Origin: an uncultured Cellvibrio sp.
Lineage (GTDB): Bacteria; Pseudomonadota; Gammaproteobacteria; Pseudomonadales; Cellvibrionaceae
Length of the DNA: 64,000 nt
Direction of reading: 5' to 3'
NCBI GenBank assembly: GCA_946480695.1
Contig: CAMLKG010000024.1
Location: 1 to 64,000, forward strand
Shown here: one piece after another, positions 46,020 to 54,793 of the stretch
How positions within the stretch are numbered: position 1 is the stretch's first letter
How the letters are laid out: every line of letters begins with the position of its first letter
Notes under the pieces: model-generated
Database searches by the model: none
Seen by the model: the letters and a program-made list of their open reading frames with translations, nothing else
Told to the model about the DNA's origin: nothing
Translations under genes and position numbers: made by a program

Positions 46020-49000
46020 ATGAAATTTACCGATATTTTTATCAGGCGTCCGGTTCTCTCCATTGTAGTGAGCCTGCTTATTTTAATTTTGGGGGTTCAG
46101 GCCGGGAATAACCTCACCGTTCGCCAATATCCCCGCAGTGACATTTCTGTAATTATCATCAATACCGTATATGTAGGTGCCAATGCTGAGTTGGTGCGTG
46201 GTTTTATCACTACGCCTATTGAGCGCGCGATTGCATCCGCCGGAGGCATTGACTACATCGAATCACAAAGTGCTATGGGTATGTCCACAGTGACGGCGCA
46301 TTTGCGCCTGAACTACGACCCGCTCAAAGCCATGACTGAAATCTCGGCGAAAGTGAATCAGGTGCGTAATGAATTGCCTCCCGAAGCGGAAGTGCCATCT
46401 ATTCGGATCGAGTCGGCGGATTCACAGTTTGCTGCAGCTTATTTGAGTTTCAGTTCGGAAATTCTTGAGCAAAACCAAATTACGGATTTCCTTACCCGTT
46501 CGATCCAGCCACGTTTGATTGCCATTAACGGCGTGCAAAAAGCCGATGTACTTGGTGGCAGGACCTTTGCAATGCGTATCTGGTTAAAACCCGAGCGCAT
46601 GGCCGCATTAAATGTAACGCCGGTGCAGGTACGGGCCGCATTGCAGGCCAATAACGTTCAGGCAGCTGTGGGACAAACCCGTGGCTCTTATACGCAAGTA
46701 AATTTACGTGCGGATACTGATTTAAAAAGTGTCGATGAATTCAAGCAGTTAATTGTTCGCAATTCACCGGAAGGCATTATTCGTTTGAGTGATATTGCAG
46801 ATGTTGTACTCGGCGCGGAAAACTATGACACGGTTGTGAACTATTCCGGCGATACAGCGGTATTTATGGGCGTTTGGGTTGCCCCTAACGCTAATGCACT
46901 CGATGTGATGAAGGCAGTGAACAAGGAAATGGAAGCAATCAAGGCGGAGCTGCCGACCGGTCTCTCAGGTACGGTGGCTTATGACTCTACCGAATATATT
47001 GATGCAGCTATTCACGAAGTTGTTAAAACCTTGACGGAAACCTTGCTGATCATCGTGATCGTAATTTTCCTGTTCCTCGGTTTCAGTCGTTCCGTCATTA
47101 TTCCCGTATTAGCGATACCGCTTTCACTGGTCGGGGCGCTTTTCATTATGCAAGTCTGCGGATTCTCATTGAACCTGCTTACACTACTTTCCATCGTGCT
47201 TTGCGTAGGCCTGGTGGTGGACGATGCGATTGTGATGGTGGAAAACATCGAGCGTCACATCCAGGACGGTGTGAAGCCATTCCAGGCGGCGATAACGTCT
47301 GCGCGTGAACTGGCAGGCCCGATTTTGGCAATGACGGTGACCCTGGCTTCGGTATATATCCCGATCGGTTTACAAGGTGGCCTTATTGGTTCCCTGTTCA
47401 GGGAATTTGCGATCACCCTGGCAGGTGCGGTGACTATTTCAGCGATAGTGGCGATCACCCTGTCGCCAATGCTGGGTTCACGCATGTTGAAGGCGCATGA
47501 GGGATTGAACGCTCCCTTGGAAAAACCATTTGAGCGTTTTCGCGAATGGTACAAACTCAAACTGGATGTGAGCCTTCAAAGTCGTCTCGGTGTTTATATT
47601 TTCTGGGTGGGGATTACCCTGATGTGTATTCCGCTGTACATGCAATCCCCCAAGGAATTGGCCCCCGTGGAAGACCAAGGGGTAATCTTTGGTATTGTCG
47701 ATTCCCAGTCAAACTCAACTGTTGATCAATCTTCGTTTTTCGGTAAACAAGTCAATCAAGCTTTTATGAGCGTGCCTGAGACAGATTTTACCTTCCAATT
47801 GACAATGCCTACGGGCGGTTTCTCCGGCATGGTGACCAAACCATGGGAAGAGCGCGATCGCGATGTATTCCAAATCATGCCTGAAATACAACAAAAACTT
47901 GCCGCCATCGCCGGTGTGAAAATCCTGCCGATTACACCTCCTGCGCTACCTGGTGGCGGGCAATTCCCGGTGGAATTTGTTCTGGCGTCAACAGCGGATG
48001 TTAAGGAAATTTATGATTATGCGCTGAAAATCCAGGACATTATGATGAAGTCCGGCAAATTCTATTTCCAAACGCTGGACGTAAAAGTGGATCAGCCGGA
48101 TTACAAATTAAACATTGATCGCGAAAAAGTCGCAGACCTTGGCCTGGATTTGCAAACTGTTACCAATGATGTAGGGACCCTGCTTGGTGGTGGATGGGTG
48201 AACCGTTTCAATATGGCGGGTCAGAGCTACAAAGTGATTCCGCAAGTTAAACGTGTTGATCGCCTGAGTGCGGATGACTTATCAAACCTATATGTAACGG
48301 GGCCGAATGGCGGTTTGATTCGTTTGGACCAGGTGGCAAGTATTACCCACAGCACCGAGCCGCGTACGATTAATCGTATGCAACAGTTGAATGCAGTAAA
48401 AATCAGCGGGGTTCCCGGTGTACCATTGGGCGAAGCCCTGGCGTTCCTGGAAGGTGAAGCGCGCAAGATCTTGCCAAAGAATTACACTATTGATTACACC
48501 GGTGAGTCGCGCCAATTGAAGCGCGAGGGTAACACCTTCTTGCCGGCATTTATCATGGCGGTTGTAATGATCTTCCTGGTACTTGCAGCCCAATACAATA
48601 GCTTCCGTGATCCATTGGTAATCCTTGCCGGTTCTGTTCCTTTGGCCATGTTCGGCGCCTTATTGTTTACCTTCTGGAAAATACCCATGCCGATCCCGTT
48701 TTTCACCGATGGGTTCACCAGTACGCTCAATATTTATTCCCAGGTGGGTTTGGTTACGCTGATGGGGTTAATTGCGCGTAACGGTATCCTGGTGGTGGAG
48801 TTTGCCAATAAATTGCAAGAGCAGGGCATTGCCAAGCTTGAAGCGATTCGCGAGGCTTCGGCGTTGCGTTTGCGTCCGGTAATGATGACCAGCGTAGCGA
48901 CTATTGCCGGTCATACGCCGCTGATTTTTGCATCGGGAGCCGGTGCTGAAGCGCGCAATTCTATAGGTATAGTACTGGTCCTGGGCATGACGATAGGCAC

Positions 49001-49100
49001 CTTCTTTACCTTGTTTGTCCTGCCATCGGTTTACATGCTGTTGGCGAAGGACCACCAGCATGATCGTGAAGCATTGGAACAATTAGCCGAGGCGGGTTAA
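46020..49100 (+). CDS. RND efflux permease, HAE1 type (second set)
   Basis: A 1026-residue proton-driven inner-membrane pump. Starts MKFTDIFIRRPVLSIVVSLL. The TM4 proton pair is in GLVVDDAIVMVENIERH, and the second half has GLIARNGILVVEFANKLQ. It resembles the first set but the two permeases and adaptors are clearly separate in sequence, so they are not a recent duplication. A possible loop insert WKIPMPIPFFTDGFTSTLNIYSQVG lies near TM10. No outer-membrane factor is encoded nearby. Confidence 0.94.
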   Translation: MKFTDIFIRRPVLSIVVSLLILILGVQAGNNLTVRQYPRSDISVIIINTVYVGANAELVRGFITTPIERAIASAGGIDYIESQSAMGMSTVTAHLRLNYDPLKAMTEISAKVNQVRNELPPEAEVPSIRIESADSQFAAAYLSFSSEILEQNQITDFLTRSIQPRLIAINGVQKADVLGGRTFAMRIWLKPERMAALNVTPVQVRAALQANNVQAAVGQTRGSYTQVNLRADTDLKSVDEFKQLIVRNSPEGIIRLSDIADVVLGAENYDTVVNYSGDTAVFMGVWVAPNANALDVMKAVNKEMEAIKAELPTGLSGTVAYDSTEYIDAAIHEVVKTLTETLLIIVIVIFLFLGFSRSVIIPVLAIPLSLVGALFIMQVCGFSLNLLTLLSIVLCVGLVVDDAIVMVENIERHIQDGVKPFQAAITSARELAGPILAMTVTLASVYIPIGLQGGLIGSLFREFAITLAGAVTISAIVAITLSPMLGSRMLKAHEGLNAPLEKPFERFREWYKLKLDVSLQSRLGVYIFWVGITLMCIPLYMQSPKELAPVEDQGVIFGIVDSQSNSTVDQSSFFGKQVNQAFMSVPETDFTFQLTMPTGGFSGMVTKPWEERDRDVFQIMPEIQQKLAAIAGVKILPITPPALPGGGQFPVEFVLASTADVKEIYDYALKIQDIMMKSGKFYFQTLDVKVDQPDYKLNIDREKVADLGLDLQTVTNDVGTLLGGGWVNRFNMAGQSYKVIPQVKRVDRLSADDLSNLYVTGPNGGLIRLDQVASITHSTEPRTINRMQQLNAVKISGVPGVPLGEALAFLEGEARKILPKNYTIDYTGESRQLKREGNTFLPAFIMAVVMIFLVLAAQYNSFRDPLVILAGSVPLAMFGALLFTFWKIPMPIPFFTDGFTSTLNIYSQVGLVTLMGLIARNGILVVEFANKLQEQGIAKLEAIREASALRLRPVMMTSVATIAGHTPLIFASGAGAEARNSIGIVLVLGMTIGTFFTLFVLPSVYMLLAKDHQHDREALEQLAEAG

Positions 49101-49113
49101 TTCCGGTTTGTTG

Positions 49114-49141
49114 AAAAAGGGTGCCTGTCGGCACCCTTTTT
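49114..49141 (+). terminator. terminator after second RND operon
   Basis: AAAAAGGGTGCC (49114-49125), loop TGTC, GGCACCCTTTTT (49130-49141). Strong intrinsic terminator. Confidence 0.92.
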
Positions 49142-49201
49142 TGTTAGGGTTGCAACCAATTTTGCAAGACAAACGAGCTGTCAGGGTATGAGGTTTTGTG
49201 T

Positions 49202-50053
49202 ATGGCGATGAATCAAGGTGCGGTATCCCCCCAATCGATTCCCCAGGTAAAAAATATAATTGCAGTGGCATCGGGCAAGGGAGGGGTGGGTAAATCGACC
49301 ACTGCGGTAAATCTGGCATTGGCATTGGCGGCCGAAGGGGCGCGCGTGGGCATTCTCGATGCGGATATTTATGGTCCCAGCCAACCGCATTTACTCGGTA
49401 TAGGTCAGCGCCGACCGGACATTGCCGGTGAGCCCGGTAAACAACAAATGATTCCAATACAGGCTTATGGCATCCAATCAATTTCCATGGGCTATCTGGT
49501 GACCGAGGAAACACCGATGTTATGGCGCGGCCCTATGGCCACCGGTGCGTTGCAACAATTATTAATGCAGACCCGCTGGGATAACCTGGATTATCTAATC
49601 ATCGATATGCCTCCGGGCACCGGCGACATCCAAATTACCCTTGCGCAAAAAGTGCCGGTCACCGGAGCTGTAATCGTAACCACCCCGCAGGATATTGCCT
49701 TGCTTGATGCAAAAAAAGGCATCGAAATGTTCCGCAAGGTAAACGTCCCCGTGTTTGGCGTGGTGGAGAATATGGCAATTCATATTTGTTCCAATTGCGG
49801 CCATGAAGAGCATATCTTTGGTGAGGGCGGGGGAGAGCGCATTGCGCGGGATTATCAAACCGAATTGTTAGGTTCCTTGCCGTTGGATTTGTCGATTCGG
49901 GCCGACGCAGATGCAGGTAAACCCACGGTGGCCGCCAATCCGGATTCCGCAATCAGCCATCACTACCGGATGATCGCCCGCAAATTAATTGCGAAGGTAG
50001 GTATCCATAAATTACAAGCCGATATTCCCGATATTGAAATCACGGATGATTGA
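49202..50053 (+). CDS. apbC: iron-sulfur cluster carrier ApbC/Mrp (short form)
   Basis: P-loop NTPase that carries and delivers Fe-S clusters. The deviant Walker A GKGGVGKSTTAVNLA lies at about residues 26-40, IDMPPGTGDIQITLAQK at ~130, and the bridging-cluster cysteines are in ICSNCGHEEHIFG (C-x2-C). At 283 residues it lacks the N-terminal DUF59/MIP18 domain of E. coli Mrp (369 residues). I start at the ATG at 49202, with GAGG 8 bp upstream. Confidence 0.93.
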   Translation: MAMNQGAVSPQSIPQVKNIIAVASGKGGVGKSTTAVNLALALAAEGARVGILDADIYGPSQPHLLGIGQRRPDIAGEPGKQQMIPIQAYGIQSISMGYLVTEETPMLWRGPMATGALQQLLMQTRWDNLDYLIIDMPPGTGDIQITLAQKVPVTGAVIVTTPQDIALLDAKKGIEMFRKVNVPVFGVVENMAIHICSNCGHEEHIFGEGGGERIARDYQTELLGSLPLDLSIRADADAGKPTVAANPDSAISHHYRMIARKLIAKVGIHKLQADIPDIEITDD

Positions 50054-50067
50054 TCCATTATCTGTTG

Positions 50068-50102
50068 CATAAAAAAGCCCTCGTAATGAGGGCTTTTTTA
50101 TG
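50068..50102. terminator. bidirectional terminator between apbC and mannanase
   Basis: CATAAAAAAGCCCTC (50068-50082), loop GTAAT, GAGGGCTTTTTTATG (50088-50102). T runs on both strands. Confidence 0.94.
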
Positions 50103-50118
50103 AGCGTTTTGCCTGGTT

Positions 50119-51507
50119 TTAAAACTCCGGTAATTCGTCCAGGGTAATCATGTTGTTGTGGCCATAGACATGGATTTTATGGCTGTTGGTGTTATAAAAC
50201 TCGCCGCTCCAAAAGTTATCCTTATGTGTACCCGACGCAAGTGTTGTGTTATCGAAATTGCCGTCGTTCCAGGTCATGAACCACAACCACCAGGCACCAT
50301 CAGCAGCAATCTTGTCCGGGTCCGGGATAAAACTGTTTTCACTCAGTGCAATCAGTTTAGCTTCAGGGGAATATTTGCGAACTTGTGTATAGATCGCGAT
50401 TTGGGATTTATAAGTTTTGTTATCAGTACTGTCATAAATATCGTGGCTGAGGATATCGACCACATCATCGCCGGGGTACCAGGCTGCGTTTTGCCCATTC
50501 CAAACCCACAATAAATTATGTAAACCATGGTAGTTCACCAGGCGTTCGTACATATGGCGCCACAACAATATTTGCGCAAAGGCTTGTGGGGCATTATCAG
50601 TGCGGGTGCGTCCCCACCAGAACCAGCCACTACCGTTATTTCCCGACGCTTCATGGAGGGGACGCCAAAGCACAGTGACATTCGCGTCGCGCAGCTTTTT
50701 TAATTCGACAGCGATTAGGTCTATTCCCGTATTGATTTGGGCATAGGCAGGGCTGGCCGTGTCCAATGCGCCATTGGCCATCGGGATAGTGAAATCGGTG
50801 TTTTCTGTGGCATTGGCGGAGGGAACATAAAAGTAGGCTTCATTGACCTTACCGGTGTTGAGCAGGGCAGGGTCGCGCCAGTGCCAGGCGAAGGTTACGA
50901 GTCCGCCTTTATTGGCAAAGGCAATGGCCTCTTCCGTTTGCTTGACACCTTCCACCCAACTTGCGGTCATGCCGTAGTTCATGAAATCGAAACCCATCAA
51001 CGCCGGGTATTTACCCGTGTCATTAAAGACTCGTTCGGCCATATCGATAGAATCCTTCCAGGTGAGGTCTTGCTGTCCCGTTAATGTTTTTTGACCCCGG
51101 ATGCTGTGCAAATAGGTGTAAATGCTTTTCGTCTTTTCCGTTGCAGCGGCGTCCACTGGCGTCGTACGGCCGGTAGTCGTGGGTAAAGCGGTGCGATTTA
51201 TCGGGCAAAAACCGGCTGCGATGCAATATTTGCCATCCTCGTAGGCCCATCCACTTTGGTTCTGCGTACATATTGCCCAGGATTTGCCATCAACCTGGCA
51301 ACTCTGGCCAATCGCCATGCTGGAGTTGCTTGATGTAGAACCCGGGGCTTTGGAGCTGGCAACGCTTGATGAACTGCTGGTTGCCACGGAACTGTTGCTT
51401 GAACCCGGTGGTGTCGCTATTGGTTGAGTATTGCTGTCACCTCCGCCCCCACCGCAAGCGGTGAGGATAATTCCCAAAACAATAGCCAGTTGATTTAAAT
51501 ACTTCAT
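50119..51507 (-). CDS. GH26 endo-beta-1,4-mannanase lipoprotein with CBM10-like module
   Basis: A 462-residue lipoprotein: lipobox LTAC at residues ~15-18, then a Gly run and a Ser-rich linker. Residues ~69-100 (CQVDGKSWAICTQNQSGW and YCIAAGFC) resemble a CBM10 cellulose/mannan-binding module. The GH26 domain follows. RPLHEASGNNGSGWFWWG holds the acid/base Glu and LIALSENSF holds the nucleophile Glu, as in Cellvibrio Man26 enzymes. It would cut beta-mannan at the cell surface. Two LacI-type operator sequences lie about 70-110 bp upstream, so sugar-dependent repression is probable. GGAG lies 7 bp before the ATG. Confidence 0.93.
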   Translation of the reverse strand: MKYLNQLAIVLGIILTACGGGGGDSNTQPIATPPGSSNSSVATSSSSSVASSKAPGSTSSNSSMAIGQSCQVDGKSWAICTQNQSGWAYEDGKYCIAAGFCPINRTALPTTTGRTTPVDAAATEKTKSIYTYLHSIRGQKTLTGQQDLTWKDSIDMAERVFNDTGKYPALMGFDFMNYGMTASWVEGVKQTEEAIAFANKGGLVTFAWHWRDPALLNTGKVNEAYFYVPSANATENTDFTIPMANGALDTASPAYAQINTGIDLIAVELKKLRDANVTVLWRPLHEASGNNGSGWFWWGRTRTDNAPQAFAQILLWRHMYERLVNYHGLHNLLWVWNGQNAAWYPGDDVVDILSHDIYDSTDNKTYKSQIAIYTQVRKYSPEAKLIALSENSFIPDPDKIAADGAWWLWFMTWNDGNFDNTTLASGTHKDNFWSGEFYNTNSHKIHVYGHNNMITLDELPEF

Positions 51508-51575
51508 TGGTACTCCGCGCTTTTTTATGTTTATTGATGTGGAAGATATATTTTCAGGGCTCCGGACACTTGGGG

Positions 51576-51615
51576 TGTAACCGGTTACTGCATTCTATGC
51601 GTGTAACCGGTTTCA
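51576..51615. promoter_or_regulatory. twin LacI-type operators upstream of the mannanase gene
   Basis: TGTAACCGGTTACT (51576-51589) contains a perfect 12-bp palindrome. TGTAACCGGTTTCA (51602-51615) fits the LacI-family consensus TG-n2-A-n-CG-n-T-n2-CA. The centres are 26 bp apart. They sit 69-108 bp before the mannanase ATG and well upstream of the prfB promoter. Confidence 0.75.
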
Positions 51616-51673
51616 GTCCAGGGTGGCATCAAGAATCAGGTATTTTTTATTTCTTTATCCCTCTCGGGCCGAT

Positions 51674-51702
51674 TTGGCCTGAGAGTGCATCTCATGTAGA
51701 AT
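51674..51702 (+). promoter_or_regulatory. sigma70 promoter for prfB
   Basis: TTGGCC (51674-51679) and TAGAAT (51697-51702) are 17 bp apart, about 60 bp upstream of the prfB ATG. Confidence 0.6.
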
Positions 51703-51759
51703 GCGCGCCTCGATTTTCCCGCCTGTTTCAGGCCATTATCCAACCAGATTGCATCCATT

Positions 51760-52855
51760 ATGGAAATTAATCCTTTATTAAATGCCCTGAAAGACCTGAC
51801 TGAGCGCACCGATGTGCTTAGGGGGTATCTTTGACTACGACCTGAAAAAAGAGCGCCTGGCGGAAGTGGAGCTGGAGTTAGCCGAACCCAGCGTCTGGGA
51901 AAATGCCGAGCGCGCCCAAGCCTTGGGCCGTGAGCGATCCTCCCTTGAAGCCGTGGTGAAAACGATAGATGACCTGGACTCCGGTGTTGCCGATAGCAGC
52001 GAACTCCTGGATATGGCTGTTGAAGAAAACGATGAATCCATGGTCGCCGATGTGCAGGCTGAAGTGGATCGCTTGGAAAAACAGCTCGCGTTACTCGAAT
52101 TCCGTCGTATGTTTTCTGGCGAAACCGACCCCAATAATGCCTATCTTGATATCCAGTCCGGCTCTGGTGGTACCGAGGCCCAGGATTGGGCCGAGATGGT
52201 GCTGCGCATGTATTTGCGTTGGGGCGAGGCCAAAGGTTTTAAGGTGACGTTGGAAGAAGTGTCCCCCGGTGAAGTAGCCGGTATCAAAAGTGCGACGATT
52301 TATTTTGAAGGCGAATATGCCTTTGGCTGGTTACGTACCGAAACCGGTGTACATCGCCTGGTGCGTAAATCGCCATTCGACTCCGGCAATCGTCGCCACA
52401 CATCCTTCTGTTCAGTGTTTGTATCGCCGGAGATTGACGACAACATTGAAATTGAAATCAATCCGGCGGATTTGCGTATCGATACTTATCGCGCGAGCGG
52501 TGCCGGCGGCCAGCACGTTAACAAAACCGATTCGGCAATCCGCATCACCCATATTCCTACCGGCGTAGTTGTGCAGTGCCAAAACGAGCGCTCGCAACAT
52601 GCCAACCGCGATAAGGCTTTCAAAATGTTGCGCGCACGTATGTATGAGCAGGAAATGCTCAAGCGCAATGCCGAAAAGCAAGCGTTGGAAGACAGCAAAT
52701 CCGATATTGGCTGGGGCAGCCAAATCCGTTCCTATGTGCTTGATGATTCGCGCGTAAAAGACCTTCGTACCGGCGTGCAAACATCTAATACCCAGGCGGT
52801 ATTGGATGGCGACCTCGACCAATTTATCGTGGAAAGTTTGAAGGCCGGTTTGTAA
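51760..52855 (+). CDS. prfB: peptide chain release factor 2, with programmed +1 frameshift
   Basis: RF2 recognises UAA and UGA and releases the finished protein. It is encoded in two frames: codons 1-24 are 51760-51831, then TGA at 51832-51834, and reading resumes in the +1 frame at 51833. The spliced product is 364 residues. Motifs are visible: [20 protein letters not shown] is the GGQ region and [13 protein letters not shown] contains the stop-recognition SPF tripeptide. An AGGGGG sits six bases before the shift codon. The feature is given as one span covering both exon-like parts. lysS follows. Confidence 0.97.
51820..51834 (+). promoter_or_regulatory. prfB frameshift site
   Basis: AGGGGG (51820-51825), TAT, then CTT TGA (51829-51834). 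The internal Shine-Dalgarno-like stretch, slippery CTT and in-frame UGA form the classic autoregulated RF2 shift. Confidence 0.97.
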
Positions 52856-52916
52856 TTGCCGCTTTTTTGCGGACTTTTTCAAAATACATCCTCTAAAAAA
52901 GACATCAGTGAAGACT

Positions 52917-54407
52917 ATGAGTAACGAAAACCAAACAATACATGCGCAGGACGAAAACAAACTCATCGCCGAACGTCGCCAAAAACTGGCCGCTATCCGC
53001 GAGAAAGGTAATGCATTTCCCAATGATTTTCGTCGCAATGACAAGAGCATGGATTTGCAGGCGCAGTTTGGTGGAAAAACCAAGGAGGAATTGGAAGCCT
53101 TAAACCATATTGTTAGCGTTGCCGGTCGTGTCATGGCCAAACGTGGCCCGTTTATGGTCCTCCAGGATGGGGAAGGATCGATCCAGCTGTATGCCGACAA
53201 GGCGGCCCAGGAAGTGATCAAGGAAAAGTGGGGCGTTTGGGACATGGGCGATATCGTCGGTGTTAAAGGCGCGCTGCACAAATCCGGGAAAGGTGATTTG
53301 TATGTGAACCTGGAAGAGTTCCAGTTGCTCACCAAATCCTTGCGTCCGTTGCCGGATAAATATCACGGTTTGGCCGACCAGGAAATTCGCTATCGCCAAC
53401 GCTATGTGGATTTGATGGTAAATCCCGAGGTTCGCGAGACCTTTCGTTTGCGTTCCACTTGCATCAGTTTTATCCGCAATTACATGAGTGGACGCGGTTT
53501 TATGGAAGTGGAAACGCCGATGCTGCACGTCATTCCCGGCGGTGCTTCGGCGCGTCCATTCGTGACTCACCATAATGCCCTGGATATGGATATGTTCTTG
53601 CGTATCGCCCCCGAATTGTATTTGAAACGCCTGGTGGTCGGCGGGTTTGAACGTGTGTTTGAAATCAACCGCAATTTCCGCAACGAAGGTGTTTCAACTC
53701 GCCACAACCCTGAATTCACGATGATGGAGTTTTACCAGGCTTACGCGGACTATAAGGACTTGATGGATTTAACCGAGGATTTATTGCGTAAACTGTGTAT
53801 CGAAGTGACTGGCGGCACTACATTGAAATACCAAAACAGTGAATATGATTTTGGTAAACCATTTGCACGCTTGTCGGTATTTGATTCGGTATTGCAATAC
53901 AACCCGGGTATTACCGCGGAACAACTAAGCACCTTGGATGGTGCCACCAAAATTGCCGAATCACTTGGCTTGAAAGTGAAACCAGGTACGCCGCTCGGTA
54001 AATTGCAAACCGAAATCTTTGAAGAAACTGTTGAGCACAAACTGGATCAGCCCACCTTTATTACCGAGTATCCAACCGAAGTATCGCCCCTGGCGCGTCG
54101 CAGCGATACCAACCCGGCAGTGACGGATCGCTTTGAGTTTTTCATTGGCGGCCGTGAGTTGGCGAACGGTTTCTCGGAGTTAAATGACGCTGAAGACCAG
54201 GCTGAGCGGTTCCTTGAGCAGGTAAAAGCCAAGGATGCGGGTGATGACGAAGCTATGTATTACGATGCCGATTTTGTGCGTGCGTTGGAGTACGGTTTGC
54301 CGCCCACAGCGGGAGAGGGGATTGGTATTGATCGATTGATTATGTTGTTTGCCAATGCCCCTTCCATTCGCGACGTCTTGTTATTCCCGCACATGAGGCC
54401 TGAATAA
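52917..54407 (+). CDS. lysS: lysyl-tRNA synthetase LysS
   Basis: Class II synthetase of 496 residues. An N-terminal OB-fold domain ([36 protein letters not shown]) binds the anticodon and the catalytic domain has [26 protein letters not shown] and [25 protein letters not shown] possible upstream GTG at 52908 would add three residues. Gene order prfB-lysS is conserved. Confidence 0.97.
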   Translation: MSNENQTIHAQDENKLIAERRQKLAAIREKGNAFPNDFRRNDKSMDLQAQFGGKTKEELEALNHIVSVAGRVMAKRGPFMVLQDGEGSIQLYADKAAQEVIKEKWGVWDMGDIVGVKGALHKSGKGDLYVNLEEFQLLTKSLRPLPDKYHGLADQEIRYRQRYVDLMVNPEVRETFRLRSTCISFIRNYMSGRGFMEVETPMLHVIPGGASARPFVTHHNALDMDMFLRIAPELYLKRLVVGGFERVFEINRNFRNEGVSTRHNPEFTMMEFYQAYADYKDLMDLTEDLLRKLCIEVTGGTTLKYQNSEYDFGKPFARLSVFDSVLQYNPGITAEQLSTLDGATKIAESLGLKVKPGTPLGKLQTEIFEETVEHKLDQPTFITEYPTEVSPLARRSDTNPAVTDRFEFFIGGRELANGFSELNDAEDQAERFLEQVKAKDAGDDEAMYYDADFVRALEYGLPPTAGEGIGIDRLIMLFANAPSIRDVLLFPHMRPE

Positions 54408-54424
54408 GGTATATCCCAACTCGT

Positions 54425-54453
54425 AAATAGCGCCCAAGCGGCGCTATTTTTTT
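54425..54453 (+). terminator. lysS terminator
   Basis: AAATAGCGCC (54425-54434), loop CAAGC, GGCGCTATTT (54440-54449), then T run to 54453. Confidence 0.93.
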
Positions 54454-54793
54454 GTAATCCATTTGGCGAAACGGATTAATGGATCAAAATAAAAATGACG
54501 GATGGTTCCTCATCCGCGAATTAAAAAGCTTGCATTGATTAAAAGATGAACTTATTCTCTGGGCAGTCGTTTGTCTTGAAGTATGTTTGTCCTCCCGCCT
54601 GTATTTAATATTTCCCTGGAATTACCTGCGTTAATGGCTCCGGGATTTTAATACCTGCAAATGACAACGTTGACAATCGTTACCGGGCGAATTTTAAGGG
54701 TTTGGCCTTTTGCAATAACCAGCGACGGTGAGAGAGTCTGCTGCAATTCGCCTGTTCTGTTCCTCAACCAACGATAATGAAAAGGTAAATTCG
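54454..54793. other. 340-bp gap upstream of the chitinase gene
   Basis: No coding sequence is supported. A small hairpin CGGATG...CATCCG lies at 54499-54516. The promoter and operator at 54662-54698 are listed separately. The transcript would have a leader of about 90 bases. Confidence 0.6.
54662..54698 (+). promoter_or_regulatory. chitinase promoter with LacI-type operator
   Basis: TGACAACGTTGACA (54662-54675) fits the LacI-family consensus. It overlaps a perfect -35 box, TTGACA at 54670-54675. TTTAAG at 54693-54698 is a -10 box 17 bp away. A repressor here would block RNA polymerase directly. Confidence 0.65.

Noticed and set aside
51507..51770. Open frame of 87 codons between mannanase and prfB
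   Set aside because: It runs through the LacI-type operators and the prfB promoter and overlaps the mannanase start. It looks like chance coding.
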